DNA of 64,000 nt, from assembly GCF_902712915.1 (NCBI RefSeq), contig NZ_CACTIA010000005.1, forward strand, positions 1,698,001-1,762,000, written 5' to 3'. The stretch is from Acidiphilium sp. C61. Its GTDB lineage: Bacteria; Pseudomonadota; Alphaproteobacteria; Acetobacterales; Acetobacteraceae. Position 1 is the stretch's first letter, and each line of letters begins with the position of its first letter. Below, piece after piece: positions 27,853 to 36,815 of this stretch. Both the position numbers and the translations under genes were made by a program. The notes below the pieces were generated by a model. That model ran no database searches. It had not been told where the DNA came from and saw only the letters and a list, made by a program, of their open reading frames with translations.

Positions 27853-28817
27853 TGCGGTGGCATCTTCGCCGGGGTTTCGGCGACGGGGGTGATCGGGCCC
27901 TTGCCGTCGAACCAGGACATGACGTTGCGGATCAGCAGGTCCGCCATCAGGCCGCGGGTGTGGTGCGTGCCGGTGCCGATATGCGGCACGAGAACCGCGT
28001 TGTCGCAGGCGAGAAGTGAAGCCGGGACATGTGGCTCGTTTTCGAAGACATCGAGGCCGGCGGCAAGGATTTTGCGATGGGTCAGCGCGTCGATCAGGGC
28101 GGCTTCGTCGACCACGGTGCCGCGGGCGACGTTGATCAGGATGCCATCGGGGCCGAGGGCGGCGAGCACCTCGGCATTGACGACATGGCGGGTGGCGGCA
28201 CCGCCGGGGAGAACGACAATCAGCACATCGACCGCGGCGGCGAGATCGCGCAGCGAGGGGAAATGCGGATAGTCGAGATCCGGGATCCTGTTGCGCGTGT
28301 GATAGGCGATCGGCAGGTCGAAGCCCGAGAGGCGGCGGGCGACGACGCGGCCGATGCGGCCCATGCCGGCGATGCCGATGCGCCGGCCACGCAGGCTGTG
28401 GCCGAGCGGGAAGGCGCCGCCGGTCCATCTGCCGTCGCGAAGATAGCGCTCGGCGGCAGGGATCGTTCTGATCGTGGCGAGCAGGAGGCCGACGGTGAAA
28501 TCGCCCATCTCGTCGTTCAGGACATCCGGCGTGTTGGTGACGATAACGCCGTGTTTGGCCGCTGCATGCGCATCGACCGTGTCGTAGCCGACGCCGAAAT
28601 TCGCGATCAGTTCGAGCGCGGGCAGGCGGGCGATCAGCGGCGCATCGGTCGGGCGGCGGCCGCGCGTCACGAGGCCGCGTATCCGCGCGCCGTGCTGCGC
28701 GATCAGCGCGTCGAGATTGCTGCCGTCATCGACCAGAATGTCGAAGCGGGCGGCAAGCGAGTCCTCGATGACCGGCATCAGGTCGCCAAGGAAGAGAAGT
28801 GTGGGGCGCTCGCTCAT
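27849..28817 (-). CDS. D-2-hydroxyacid dehydrogenase
   Basis: A 322-residue NAD(P)-dependent dehydrogenase. The nucleotide-binding motif is GIAGMGRIGRVVARRL. The catalytic Arg is in NVARGTVVDEAAL, the Glu in FENEPHVP, and the His in PHIGTGTHHTR. The profile resembles glyoxylate/hydroxypyruvate reductases. It overlaps genes on both sides (ATGA), so it is translated with the aldolase and the dehydratase. It could reduce glyoxylate or hydroxypyruvate released by the aldolase. Confidence 0.9.
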   Translation of the reverse strand: MSERPTLLFLGDLMPVIEDSLAARFDILVDDGSNLDALIAQHGARIRGLVTRGRRPTDAPLIARLPALELIANFGVGYDTVDAHAAAKHGVIVTNTPDVLNDEMGDFTVGLLLATIRTIPAAERYLRDGRWTGGAFPLGHSLRGRRIGIAGMGRIGRVVARRLSGFDLPIAYHTRNRIPDLDYPHFPSLRDLAAAVDVLIVVLPGGAATRHVVNAEVLAALGPDGILINVARGTVVDEAALIDALTHRKILAAGLDVFENEPHVPASLLACDNAVLVPHIGTGTHHTRGLMADLLIRNVMSWFDGKGPITPVAETPAKMPPQ

Positions 28818-30520
28818 GCGGAGGGTCCTTCGCCACGGAGGAAATCGAAATCGCAGCCTTCATCGGCTTGCAGCACGGTGGTTTCGAACAGCCTGGCATA
28901 GCCGCGCGCAGGCGGCGGGCGCATCGGCCGGGCGGCGTGATCCGCCGCGCGGCGCTGCCATTCGGCATCGTCGATCAGCAGATCGAGCGTGCGCGCGGCG
29001 ACGTCGAGCCGGATCGGATCGCCGGTGCGGACGAGGGCGAGCGGGCCGCCGGAAGCGGATTCCGGGGCGATGTGCAGCACGATGGTGCCGAAGGCGGTGC
29101 CGCTCATCCGTGCATCGGAAATTCGTACCATGTCCTTCACCCCGGCGCGGGCGAGCTTGCGCGGGATCGGCAGGTAGCCGGCCTCAGGCATGCCGGGCGC
29201 GCCGATCGGGCCGGTGTTGCGCAGGACGAGGATTGTTTCGGGCGTGACATCCAGCTCGTCGGAATCGATTCTTGCCGCCATGTCCTCGACATTTTCAAAG
29301 ACGAGGGCAGGGCCGGTGTGGTTCAGCAAGTGCGGCGAGGCGGCGGATTGCTTGATGACGGCGCCGCGCGGGCAGAGATTGCCGCGCAGCACGGCGAGGG
29401 CGCCGGAGGATTTCAGCGGCTTGTCGGCGGTGCGGATGACGGTCTGGCCGGGGACGATTTCGGCGGCTTCGGCGATCTCGCCGATGGTCTGCCCGCTGAT
29501 GGTGGGCGCAGCAGGATCGAGATGGCGCGAAAGTTCGTGCAGCAGGCGGGGGATGCCGCCGGCATGGTGGAAATGCTCCATGTAGTGATCGCCGGAGGGT
29601 TTCAGGTCGACCAGGACGGGAACGGAACGGCCGATCGCATCCACCGTGTCGAGCTCGATCCTGGCACCGGCGCGGCCGGCCATGGCGGTGAGGTGGATGA
29701 TGCCGTTGGTCGACCCGCCGATGGCTTGCAGGACGGCGAGGGCGTTGCGCAGCGAGGCAGGCGTGATGAGGTCGCGCGGGCGGGGCGCGCCGGATTTCGC
29801 CAGCTCGACGATGCGCTTGCCGCTGGCCTCGGCGATGCGGCGGCGCTCGGCATGGACGGCGGGGATGGTGGCGCTCATGGGGAGGGAAAACCCGAGCGCC
29901 TCGATCACGCAGGCCATGGTGCTCGCGGTGCCCATCACCATGCAGGTGCCGACCGAGGGGGCGAGGCGGCCGCTGATGGTTTCGATTTCAGCCGCATCGA
30001 TCTGCCCGGCGCGGTGCATTCCCCAGAGGCGGCGGCAATCGGTGCAGGCGCCGAGCACCTCGCCCTTGTGATGGCCGACGACCATGGGGCCGGTGGGGAC
30101 GACGATGGTGGGCAGGTTGGTGCTGATCGCGCCCATCAGCTGGGCGGGGAGGGTCTTGTCGCAGCCGCCGATGACGATCACGGCGTCCATCGGCTGGGCG
30201 CGGATCATTTCCTCGGTGTCCATCGCCATCAGGTTGCGCAGGAACATCGAGGTCGGGTGCGCGAAGCTCTCGCCGATGGAGATGGTGGGGAAGACCATCG
30301 GCAGGCCGCCGGCGAGCATGACGCCGCGCTTGGCGGCCTCGATCAGGTCGGGGCTGTTGCCATGGCAGGGATTGTAGTCGCTGCCGGTGTTGGTGATGCC
30401 GATGATGGGCCGGTCCAGCGCATCGTCGGAATAGCCCATCGCCTTGATGAAGGCCTTGCGGAGAAACAGCGAGAAGCCGGAATCGCCATAGCTGGTCAGC
30501 CCCTTGCGCAAGCCCGACAT
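28814..30520 (-). CDS. IlvD/Edd family sugar-acid dehydratase
   Basis: A 568-residue Fe-S dehydratase. Cluster and active-site segments are ITNTGSDYNPCHGNSPDL, VIGGCDKTLPAQLMGA, GACTDCRRLWGMHRAGQ and SGRLAPSVGTCMVMGTAST. Length and the DCRRLW segment point to the sugar-acid branch (arabonate/xylonate-like dehydratases) rather than IlvD. It would turn an aldonic acid into its 2-keto-3-deoxy form. It overlaps the hydroxyacid dehydrogenase gene downstream and lies two bases from the RraA-like gene upstream. Confidence 0.88.
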   Translation of the reverse strand: MSGLRKGLTSYGDSGFSLFLRKAFIKAMGYSDDALDRPIIGITNTGSDYNPCHGNSPDLIEAAKRGVMLAGGLPMVFPTISIGESFAHPTSMFLRNLMAMDTEEMIRAQPMDAVIVIGGCDKTLPAQLMGAISTNLPTIVVPTGPMVVGHHKGEVLGACTDCRRLWGMHRAGQIDAAEIETISGRLAPSVGTCMVMGTASTMACVIEALGFSLPMSATIPAVHAERRRIAEASGKRIVELAKSGAPRPRDLITPASLRNALAVLQAIGGSTNGIIHLTAMAGRAGARIELDTVDAIGRSVPVLVDLKPSGDHYMEHFHHAGGIPRLLHELSRHLDPAAPTISGQTIGEIAEAAEIVPGQTVIRTADKPLKSSGALAVLRGNLCPRGAVIKQSAASPHLLNHTGPALVFENVEDMAARIDSDELDVTPETILVLRNTGPIGAPGMPEAGYLPIPRKLARAGVKDMVRISDARMSGTAFGTIVLHIAPESASGGPLALVRTGDPIRLDVAARTLDLLIDDAEWQRRAADHAARPMRPPPARGYARLFETTVLQADEGCDFDFLRGEGPSA

Positions 30521-30522
30521 GG

Positions 30523-31269
30523 TCAGGCCTTCTGGCTGGCGCGGAAGGCTTCGTAGCGGGCTTTGGTTTCGGCGTTCGCCGGGTAGAGGCCGGGGAGCGG
30601 CACGCCGCGCTCGATCTCGGTCATGATCCAGGCTTCCAGCGCCTCCTGCTCGATGGCTTCGGGCACCACTTCGGCGAGCAGGGCCTGGGGGATGACCACC
30701 GCGCCATCGTCATCGACCACGATCATGTCGTTCGGGAAGACGGCGACGCCGCCGCAGGCGATGGGCTGCTGCCAGGCGACGAAGGTGAGGCCGGCGACCG
30801 AGGGCGGGGCGGCGGCGCCGCGGCACCAGACCGGCAGGCCGGTGCCGAGCACGCCGGCCAGATCGCGCATCACCCCGTCGGTGACGAGGCCGGCGACGCC
30901 GCGCTTGCCCATGCGGGCGCAGAGAATGTCACCGAAAATGCCGGCATCGGTGATGCCCATGGCGTCGGCGACGGCGATGCAGCCTTCCGGCATCGCCTCG
31001 ATCGCGCCGCGGGTCGAGGTTGGCGAGGCCCAGGAGGCGGGGGTGGCGAGATCCTCGCGGGCGGGGACGAAGCGCAGGGTGAAGGCGCGGCCGACCTTGC
31101 GGCCCTGGCCAGGGGTGAGCGGCGACGTGCCGCGCAGCCAGACATTGCGCAGGCCCTTCTTGAGCAGGACCGTGGTGAGAGTCGCCGTCGAGACCGATTG
31201 CAGCGCGGCGATGAAGGCGGCGTCCTGCGCCTGGTCGGTTCCGGTATCCGGCGTCGCATTCGCGGTCAT
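30523..31269 (-). CDS. RraA-like family protein (4-hydroxy-4-methyl-2-oxoglutarate aldolase type)
   Basis: A 248-residue protein of the RraA/HMG aldolase superfamily. It shows the conserved GDILCARMG-type segment and the DG-x-x-RD motif in VTDGVMRDLAGVLG, which positions the metal and substrate carboxylate. It ends in a helical C-terminus (KARYEAFRASQKA). Enzymes of this group act as aldolases or oxaloacetate decarboxylases, and in sugar-acid clusters as aldolases or dehydratases. It is first in the operon. Earlier names such as menaquinone methyltransferase are mistaken for this family. Confidence 0.85.
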   Translation of the reverse strand: MTANATPDTGTDQAQDAAFIAALQSVSTATLTTVLLKKGLRNVWLRGTSPLTPGQGRKVGRAFTLRFVPAREDLATPASWASPTSTRGAIEAMPEGCIAVADAMGITDAGIFGDILCARMGKRGVAGLVTDGVMRDLAGVLGTGLPVWCRGAAAPPSVAGLTFVAWQQPIACGGVAVFPNDMIVVDDDGAVVIPQALLAEVVPEAIEQEALEAWIMTEIERGVPLPGLYPANAETKARYEAFRASQKA

Positions 31270-31349
31270 TGGCGTTCCCCCTGTCTGGCGCGGACGGCGC
31301 CATTCGGTCGTTTGTATATTAGGGGCACGCCATGCCGCAAGGCGGGTGG

Positions 31350-31493
31350 TCAGTCGTCATCGCCATGATGCCAGCCGTGGTAATAGCCGGGCGGGCCATA
31401 GCCGTAGGGGTAGTAGACGCAGCCGGCGAGCGCGGTGGCGAGGCCGGCAAGGGCAAGGGCCAGAATCGTGGCCCGGAGTGCGGAGCGGTTCAT
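31350..31493 (-). CDS. Small lipoprotein, histidine- and tyrosine-rich tail
   Basis: A 47-residue protein with a lipoprotein signal peptide and lipobox LAGC, so the mature part is only about 25 residues (CVYYPYGYGPPGYYHGWHHG then acidic). The start is at MNRSALRAT; longer frames give an improbable N-terminus. The tail is Tyr/Pro/Gly/His-rich with an acidic end, which could bind metal. No family can be named. A plausible ribosome site (GAGG) precedes the start on the minus strand. Confidence 0.7.
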   Translation of the reverse strand: MNRSALRATILALALAGLATALAGCVYYPYGYGPPGYYHGWHHGDDD

Positions 31494-31651
31494 CTGCTGT
31501 TTCCCTCCTCGTGGATGGCGTATCAAACCCGGCAAAACCGGTGTTTCGATGACGCCAATGTGGCAGGGATGTGGAATTTTGTCCTAATTCAAGGTATTTG
31601 GGATATTATTCCAATAACGGAACTGGGAATTTATTCCGTGATTCCGCGAGA
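31494..31651. promoter_or_regulatory. AT-rich intergenic region between lipoprotein gene and hemJ
   Basis: This 158-base gap holds an unusually AT-rich stretch (about 31570-31640, including ttgggatattattccaataa and gggaatttattccgtgattcc). ggaatttattcc is a small dyad. Since hemJ ends here and the lipoprotein gene starts here (both leftward), this is the likely lipoprotein promoter. No specific operator is named. Confidence 0.4.
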
Positions 31652-32101
31652 TCAGGGTTTCACGAAGACCATGATGACGATGATGACCATCAGGATGGTC
31701 GGGACCTCGTTGGCGATTCGGTAGAAGCGCTCGGGCTTGATGTTGGCGTCGTTCAGGAAATTTTTCCGCCATTTGGAGAGCGCACCGTGAAAGCCGCTCA
31801 TCAGGATGACGGAGATGAATTTCGTCCACCACCAGCCGGCCGACCAGGAGATGGCGCCGGGGGTGAGGATGAGCAGGATGCCGAAACTCCAGGAGGAGAT
31901 CATCGCCGGGGTGGCGATCTGCTTGAGCAGGCGGCGTTCCATCACCTTGAAACGGGCGGATTCGGCGGAGCCGGGGGCGAGCTGGCAGTGATAGACATAG
32001 AGGCGCGGCAGGTAGAACAGCGCCGCCATCCAGGCGATGATCGACATCACGTGAAAGGCGAGTTCCCAGCGGTAGAACGGCGCGAGGGCGGCGATGGTCA
32101 T
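31652..32101 (-). CDS. hemJ: Protoporphyrinogen oxidase HemJ
   Basis: A 149-residue four-helix membrane protein (CopD-like, UPF0093). It has the conserved His in ELAFHVMSIIAWMAALFYLP, the RLYVYH segment and the C-terminal RIANEVPTILMVIIVIMVFVKP-type ending. HemJ oxidises protoporphyrinogen IX to protoporphyrin IX, the last common step before heme and bacteriochlorophyll. It is followed (upstream on the same strand) by a HAD gene and hemH with ATGA overlaps, and by hemE: a tetrapyrrole operon next to the putative origin. Confidence 0.92.
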   Translation of the reverse strand: MTIAALAPFYRWELAFHVMSIIAWMAALFYLPRLYVYHCQLAPGSAESARFKVMERRLLKQIATPAMISSWSFGILLILTPGAISWSAGWWWTKFISVILMSGFHGALSKWRKNFLNDANIKPERFYRIANEVPTILMVIIVIMVFVKP

Positions 32102-32790
32102 GACTTGGCTCCGATCGCGGCGGCGAGGGCGACGAGGTCGCGCAATTCGTGGTGGCCGGCGATGATTCGGGCGGCACCGGCGGCGAGCAATGCCTCGCCA
32201 TTGCCGTGCGGGGCAAAGCCGTAGCAGGTCATGCCGGCGGCGACGGCGCCGGTGATGCCGGTGACGCTGTCCTCGATCACGAGGCAGGTTTCCGGGGCGG
32301 CAGGCAGCGAGCGGGCGGCGGCGAGGAAGACATCCGGCGCCGGTTTCGGCCGTCCGCCTTCGGGGAACAGGCGCGGGGCGGAGAAGGTGCGGCCGGCCAC
32401 GAGATCGCGCCAGCCGACGCGGCCGAATTTCGCGTCCATCTCGACATCGGCCGAGTTGGAGGCGATGCGCCAGGCCTGGCCGGCGGCATCGAAATGCTCG
32501 AGGATGTCGCGCGCGCCGGGAATGGGTTCGGCGTGACGCTCCATCGCGGCGACGATGCGGGCGACGAGCATCGTGTTCCAGTCGGCAGGCAGCTCGCTGC
32601 CGAGATCGGCCTCGATCATCGGGCGCATGGCGCGGAGCGAGACGCCGACGAAGCGGGCCATCGCCGCATCCGGCGTGATCGGCAGGCCCAGCTCGGTCAT
32701 CGCCGCGGCGATGACGGCGGCAGAGACGCGTTCGCTATCGATCAGAACGCCATCGCAATCGAAAATGACGAGGTCAAAGCTGCGGGTCAT
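32098..32790 (-). CDS. HAD family hydrolase (phosphatase/phosphoglucomutase-like)
   Basis: A 230-residue HAD hydrolase. Motif I is FDCDGVLIDSERV, the nucleophile Asp and general acid Asp being visible; motif II is the Ser in WRIASNSADVEMD, and motif III/IV lie near PKPAPDVFLAAARSLPAAPETCLVIEDS. The cap region suggests the beta-phosphoglucomutase/phosphoglycolate group. It overlaps hemJ downstream and hemH upstream (ATGA both times), so it belongs to the hem operon. The start is at MTRSFDLVIF. The substrate is unknown. Confidence 0.88.
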   Translation of the reverse strand: MTRSFDLVIFDCDGVLIDSERVSAAVIAAAMTELGLPITPDAAMARFVGVSLRAMRPMIEADLGSELPADWNTMLVARIVAAMERHAEPIPGARDILEHFDAAGQAWRIASNSADVEMDAKFGRVGWRDLVAGRTFSAPRLFPEGGRPKPAPDVFLAAARSLPAAPETCLVIEDSVTGITGAVAAGMTCYGFAPHGNGEALLAAGAARIIAGHHELRDLVALAAAIGAKS

Positions 32791-33875
32791 GCCGCCTCGA
32801 CCGCCCGATGCCGGGCCCAGGGGCAATCCCGGTTGCGGACATCGCAGGACCGCCCGCCACGATGCGAGCAGAGGCCGGGACCGTGGGCCACGGCGCGACG
32901 GGCGATTCCTGCCACGGCAGCGATGAAGGCGGGATCGTCGTTTTGCGCCGGGGCGCGGTAATAGCCGGGCAGCTTCAGATGGTCGGCGATTTCGCGATAT
33001 TCGACATCAAGTTCGACCAGCGTTTCGATATGTTCGGAAACGAAAGCGATGGGGATAACGACGATCGCGGTCTTGTCCTTCGCGGCCTGTTCGATCGCCT
33101 GTTCGGTCGAGGGTTCGAGCCATTTCTGCGGCGTGGCGCGGGACTGGAAGCAGACCTGGTAATCGGGCCGGTGGCCGATCCGGTGCTCGATCGCCGCCAT
33201 CACCGCTTCGGTGCAGGCCTCGACCTCCTCCTGGTAGGGATCGCCAGCCTTGACGATGGATTCCGGCAGGCCGTGGGCGGAGAAGAGCAGGCGGATTTTC
33301 GCACCCGAACCGAGATCGGCGCGGGCTTTCTCGTAGGTGCGGATGACCGGCTCGGCGGTGGCGGCGGCGAAAGCGGGATCGTCATACCAGCAGCAGAGCG
33401 TGGTGGTCGGAGCGACGAGGCCGGCGCGGGCGGCGGAATCGTGCCAGTCCGCCAGGGAACTGCCGGTCGTTGTCGTGGAGAATTGCGGATAGAGCGGCAG
33501 GAGCAGGATACGCTCGGGGTTCCAGGCCTTCACCTCGCGGGCGACGTCGCGCGCGAAAGGATGCCAGTAGCGCATCGCGATGAAGCATTTCGACCCGGGA
33601 AGGGCGGCTTCGAGCGCATCCGCCTGCTGGCGGGTGAGATCGAGCAGCGGCGATTTGCCGCCCATCAGCGCATAGCCTTCCTCGGCCTTTTTCTGCGCCG
33701 AACGGGCGATCAGCCGGGCGAGCCAGAAGCGGATGAAGATTGGCGCGCGGATGATCGCGGGATCGGAGAAGAGGTTGACGCGGAACGGCTTGATCGACTC
33801 GGGGCCATCGGGGCCGCCGAGGTTGAACAGCACGATCGCGGTGCGGACGGGCAGAGCGGGTTCGGAATCGTTCAT
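32787..33875 (-). CDS. hemH: Ferrochelatase
   Basis: A 362-residue enzyme that inserts ferrous iron into protoporphyrin IX. It has the start VRTAIVLFNLGGPDGPESIK, the catalytic His in LLFSAHGLPES, and the Glu-rich loop in AFVSEHIETLVELDVEYRE. The C-terminus carries Cys-x7-Cys-x6-Cys in GLCSHRGGRSCDVRNRDC, as in alphaproteobacterial ferrochelatases known to hold a [2Fe-2S] cluster. It overlaps the HAD gene, and hemE lies 5 bases upstream. It competes with magnesium chelatase for protoporphyrin IX. Confidence 0.96.
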   Translation of the reverse strand: MNDSEPALPVRTAIVLFNLGGPDGPESIKPFRVNLFSDPAIIRAPIFIRFWLARLIARSAQKKAEEGYALMGGKSPLLDLTRQQADALEAALPGSKCFIAMRYWHPFARDVAREVKAWNPERILLLPLYPQFSTTTTGSSLADWHDSAARAGLVAPTTTLCCWYDDPAFAAATAEPVIRTYEKARADLGSGAKIRLLFSAHGLPESIVKAGDPYQEEVEACTEAVMAAIEHRIGHRPDYQVCFQSRATPQKWLEPSTEQAIEQAAKDKTAIVVIPIAFVSEHIETLVELDVEYREIADHLKLPGYYRAPAQNDDPAFIAAVAGIARRAVAHGPGLCSHRGGRSCDVRNRDCPWARHRAVEAA

Positions 33876-33880
33876 GGCGC

Positions 33881-34957
33881 TCAGGTGGCGGCGAGGACGG
33901 ATTCCTCAAGCTCGCCGGGTTCCAGCGAACGGAGGCGTTCGATCACCGCGGCGACGTGTTCGGGCGGAGTATCCGGCACGATGCCATGGCCGAGATTGAA
34001 GATGTGCGGATGGCCTTCGAGGCCGCGGGCGATCCGCTCCACCGCGTGGCCGAGCGAAACGCCGCCGGCGCGCAGCAGCAGCGGATCGAGATTGCCTTGC
34101 AGGGCGACGCGGCGCGGCGCGAGCCGGGCAAGGGCGACGGGATCGACCGATGTGTCCATCCCGACCCCGTCGATGCCGGTTTCGGCGATGTAGGACAGGG
34201 TCATCAGCCCGCCGAGACGGGGGAAGCCGATGATCTTCACCCCCGGATGACGGGTGCGGAGCTGTTCGACGATGCGCGCCGTCGGGTGGATCACATGGGC
34301 GCGGAAGAGATCCGGCGGCAGCAGCCCGGCCCAGGAGTCGAACAGCATGACGCAATCGGCCCCGGCCTCGATCTGCCAGGAGAGATAGTCGATCGTCGCG
34401 GTGGTGACGGTTTCGATCACCGCGGCGAGCAAGGCGGGATCGGCATAGGCGGTGGCGCGGGTGAGCGGAAAATCGCCGCCGCGGCCATCGATCATGTAGC
34501 AGGCGACGGTGAAGGGGCTGCCGGCGAAGCCGATCAGCGTCGTCTCCGGGGCAAGTGCCGCGCGGACGCGGGAGACGGTTTCCATCACCGGCTCGGTGCC
34601 GCGGCGCAGGGCGGCGGGGTCGAGCGCGTCCAGCGCGGGCAGACCGTCGATCCGTTCGAGGCGGGGCCCTTCGCCCTCGGCAAAGCGGAGTTTCTGGCCC
34701 AGCGCCCAGGGCAGGATCAGGATATCGCTGAACAGGATCGCCGCATCCATGCCGAAACGGCGGACGGGTTGCAGGGTCACCTCGGTCGCGAGCGCGGGCG
34801 TGGTGCAGAGGGCGATGAAGTTTCCCGCCGTTTCCCTGAGCTTGCGATATTCGGGCAGGTACCGGCCGGCCTGGCGCATCAGCCATACCGGCGGCGGCCA
34901 GACTGCCTCGCCCCCGAGCACTCTGAGAACCGGTTTTTCCGTGCTTTGTCCCGTCAT
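33881..34957 (-). CDS. hemE: Uroporphyrinogen decarboxylase
   Basis: A 358-residue enzyme that converts uroporphyrinogen III to coproporphyrinogen III. It shows the N-terminal MRQAGRYLPEYRKLRE, the catalytic Asp segment AILFSDILILPWALG, and FDSWAGLLPPDLF with the substrate-binding residues. It is the first gene of the leftward hemE-hemH-HAD-hemJ run and lies beside the candidate chromosome origin, as in Caulobacter and Rickettsia. Confidence 0.97.
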   Translation of the reverse strand: MTGQSTEKPVLRVLGGEAVWPPPVWLMRQAGRYLPEYRKLRETAGNFIALCTTPALATEVTLQPVRRFGMDAAILFSDILILPWALGQKLRFAEGEGPRLERIDGLPALDALDPAALRRGTEPVMETVSRVRAALAPETTLIGFAGSPFTVACYMIDGRGGDFPLTRATAYADPALLAAVIETVTTATIDYLSWQIEAGADCVMLFDSWAGLLPPDLFRAHVIHPTARIVEQLRTRHPGVKIIGFPRLGGLMTLSYIAETGIDGVGMDTSVDPVALARLAPRRVALQGNLDPLLLRAGGVSLGHAVERIARGLEGHPHIFNLGHGIVPDTPPEHVAAVIERLRSLEPGELEESVLAAT

Positions 34958-35237
34958 GCGACCTGCCTACCTTCATTTCGACTTATAGGAAAGGACGGTG
35001 GTAGGGCTTGTGGCTGTGAACTCTGGGGAACCCCGTAAACCGGATTTTTCTGCACAAAGTTTTCCACAAGCAAAACCGGCGTATACTCTGCTGATTCTGC
35101 ATCAAACCCCCAGTTTTTCCACATACGCTGGGGGCCCCCGGAAAATTCATCCACCGGCAGGGGCGGCGGAAAATTCATCCCCGCTTTCCACCGGCTCCGG
35201 TATCGCGGCCCAGGTTATCCACGCTATGAGGCAGGGC
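34958..35237. other. Candidate chromosomal replication origin (hemE / dikinase regulator gap)
   Basis: This 280-base gap separates divergent hemE and the pyruvate phosphate dikinase regulator gene, the conserved origin neighbourhood in many alphaproteobacteria. It contains four 9-mers one base away from the DnaA-box consensus TTATNCACA: 35048-35056 TTCTGCACA, 35060-35068 and 35115-35123 TTTTCCACA, and 35215-35223 TTATCCACG. A 14-base direct repeat (cggaaaattcatcc, 35139-35152 and 35167-35180) and an AT-rich run (about 35042-35100) are also present. Genes on both sides point away from it. Position is known biology; origin function is inferred. Confidence 0.7.
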
Positions 35238-36116
35238 ATGGACGGCAAGCGGCTCAATCTCCACCTGGTTTCCGACGCCACCGGCGACACGCTCGGCGCG
35301 GTGGCGCGGGCGGCGAGCGTGCAGTTCGAGGGGGCGGATATTCACCTGCATCGCTGGAGCCTGATCCGCTCGCGGTTGCAGCTGCACCGGGTGCTGGAGG
35401 GGATCGAGGCGGAGCGGGGGCCGGTGCTGTGCAGCCTGCTCGACCAGGCGCTGCGCCATGAGCTGGACGAGGCGTGCCAGCGGCTCGGCGTGCGCATCCA
35501 GCACGTGCTCGACCCGGTGTTCGGCCTGCTGGCCGACGAGCTGGGCGCGCCGGCGCGGCCGACGCCGGGGCGGCAATATGTGCTGGACGCGGATTATTTC
35601 CGCCGGATCGACGCGATGCACTTCGTGCTGTCGCACGATGACGGGCAGGCGCTGCGCGGGCTGGCGGAGGCGGATGTGATTCTGGTCGGCGTATCGCGCT
35701 CGTCGAAGACGCCGACCTCGTTTTATCTGGCCAATCGCGGCATCAAGGCAGCGAACGTGCCGCTGGTGCCGGGGATCGACCCGCCGGCGATGCTGGACGA
35801 CCCGCCCTGCCCGGTGGTCGGGCTGTTCATCGATCTCGAACCGCTGATCGAGATCCGCCGGCACCGGCTGACCCTGCTCGGCCAGGGCAGTTCGGTGGGC
35901 GGCGGGGCGGGTGTGTTCCGCCCGGATCGCGGCGACTATGTCGACGAGGAGACGGTGAAGGCGGAGTTGCTCGGCGCGCGGCGGATCTGTGCGGCGCGGG
36001 GCTGGCCGACGGTCAATGTCACCCGCCGCTCGATCGAGGAGACCGCGGCGGCGGTGCTGAAACTGATGGACGCCTGGCACGAGCGGCGCCGGCGGGGCGG
36101 CCCGGCGGACCGGTAA
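35238..36116 (+). CDS. Pyruvate, phosphate dikinase regulatory protein (kinase/pyrophosphorylase, DUF299)
   Basis: A 292-residue bifunctional regulator that phosphorylates and dephosphorylates pyruvate phosphate dikinase (or PEP synthase). The nucleotide loop is [20 protein letters not shown], followed by the conserved Pro-rich [10 protein letters not shown] segment. The start at [18 protein letters not shown] is chosen because GAGG precedes it by six bases; an ATG 12 bases upstream is possible. This gene is the usual right-hand neighbour of the alphaproteobacterial origin. Confidence 0.92.
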   Translation: MDGKRLNLHLVSDATGDTLGAVARAASVQFEGADIHLHRWSLIRSRLQLHRVLEGIEAERGPVLCSLLDQALRHELDEACQRLGVRIQHVLDPVFGLLADELGAPARPTPGRQYVLDADYFRRIDAMHFVLSHDDGQALRGLAEADVILVGVSRSSKTPTSFYLANRGIKAANVPLVPGIDPPAMLDDPPCPVVGLFIDLEPLIEIRRHRLTLLGQGSSVGGGAGVFRPDRGDYVDEETVKAELLGARRICAARGWPTVNVTRRSIEETAAAVLKLMDAWHERRRRGGPADR

Positions 36117-36137
36117 GGACAGCGCGATCACGTCCGC

Positions 36138-36165
36138 TTGACTTCCGGGGGTGAGGCTCTAGTGT
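36138..36165 (+). promoter_or_regulatory. Possible promoter for ogt
   Basis: TTGACT at 36138-36143 and TAGTGT at 36160-36165 are spaced 16 bases apart and could be a sigma-70 -35/-10 pair. They lie about 140 bases before the ogt start. This is a pattern match only. Confidence 0.3.
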
Positions 36166-36300
36166 CCCCAAAACGAGACCCGACAGGTTTCGACAAGAGG
36201 CGGACACGAGCAAAATCAGTATTTTAGTGGCCTGATGGTCCCTGAAGCCCGGATGCGCCGTTCAGGGGCAGGCCACGAGCCTGAAAATGGGGAAGGTCCT

Positions 36301-36795
36301 GTGGCCCAGCTTTCGATGCGGCATCCGGTGTTTGGCGGTTTCATCCTGCATGAGCGGGACGGCGCCATCGTATCGGTCGATTTCGGCGCCGGCGAGGATG
36401 CGGCGGCGGATGCGCCGACACCGCTGCTGAAGCGGGCGGCTTCGGCGCTGGAGCGCTATTTCGACGGCGATGCCCTCGACGAGACCCTGCCGCTCGCGCC
36501 GGCGGGCACCGATTATCAGCGCCGCGTGTGGGATCATTTGCGCGCGATCCCGCGCGGCCAGACCAGAACCTATGCCGAGGTGGCGCGCGCCGTGGGCGGC
36601 AGCGCGCGATCGGTCGGCGGGGCGAACCGCGCCAATCCGATCCCGATCCTCATCCCGTGCCACCGGGTGCGGGCGGCGGACGGGCTCGGCGGCTATTGCG
36701 GCAGCAGCGAGGAAGGCTGGGGCCTGGCGATGAAGCGCCGGCTGCTCACCCTCGAAGGGGCTGCGTTCGGCGAACCGACGCGCCGCGGCATCTGA
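36301..36795 (+). CDS. ogt: Methylated-DNA--[protein]-cysteine S-methyltransferase
   Basis: A 164-residue Ogt/MGMT protein that removes O6-alkyl groups from guanine by suicide transfer to its cysteine. The active site is IPILIPCHRVRAADGLGGY and the DNA-binding helix is near GQTRTYAEVARAVGGSARSV. The start GTG 36301 is preceded by GGGGAAGG; the longer ATG frame (36235) would add 22 codons without family support. It is followed 20 bases later by a quinone oxidoreductase gene. Confidence 0.95.
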   Translation: MAQLSMRHPVFGGFILHERDGAIVSVDFGAGEDAAADAPTPLLKRAASALERYFDGDALDETLPLAPAGTDYQRRVWDHLRAIPRGQTRTYAEVARAVGGSARSVGGANRANPIPILIPCHRVRAADGLGGYCGSSEEGWGLAMKRRLLTLEGAAFGEPTRRGI

Positions 36796-36815
36796 AAAAA
36801 TCCGGGAGACAGGAC

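Noticed and set aside
34958..35178. Small minus-strand frame in the hemE/dikinase gap
   Set aside because: 74 residues with no family pattern, antisense to the regulator promoter, and in the origin-like region; treated as non-coding.
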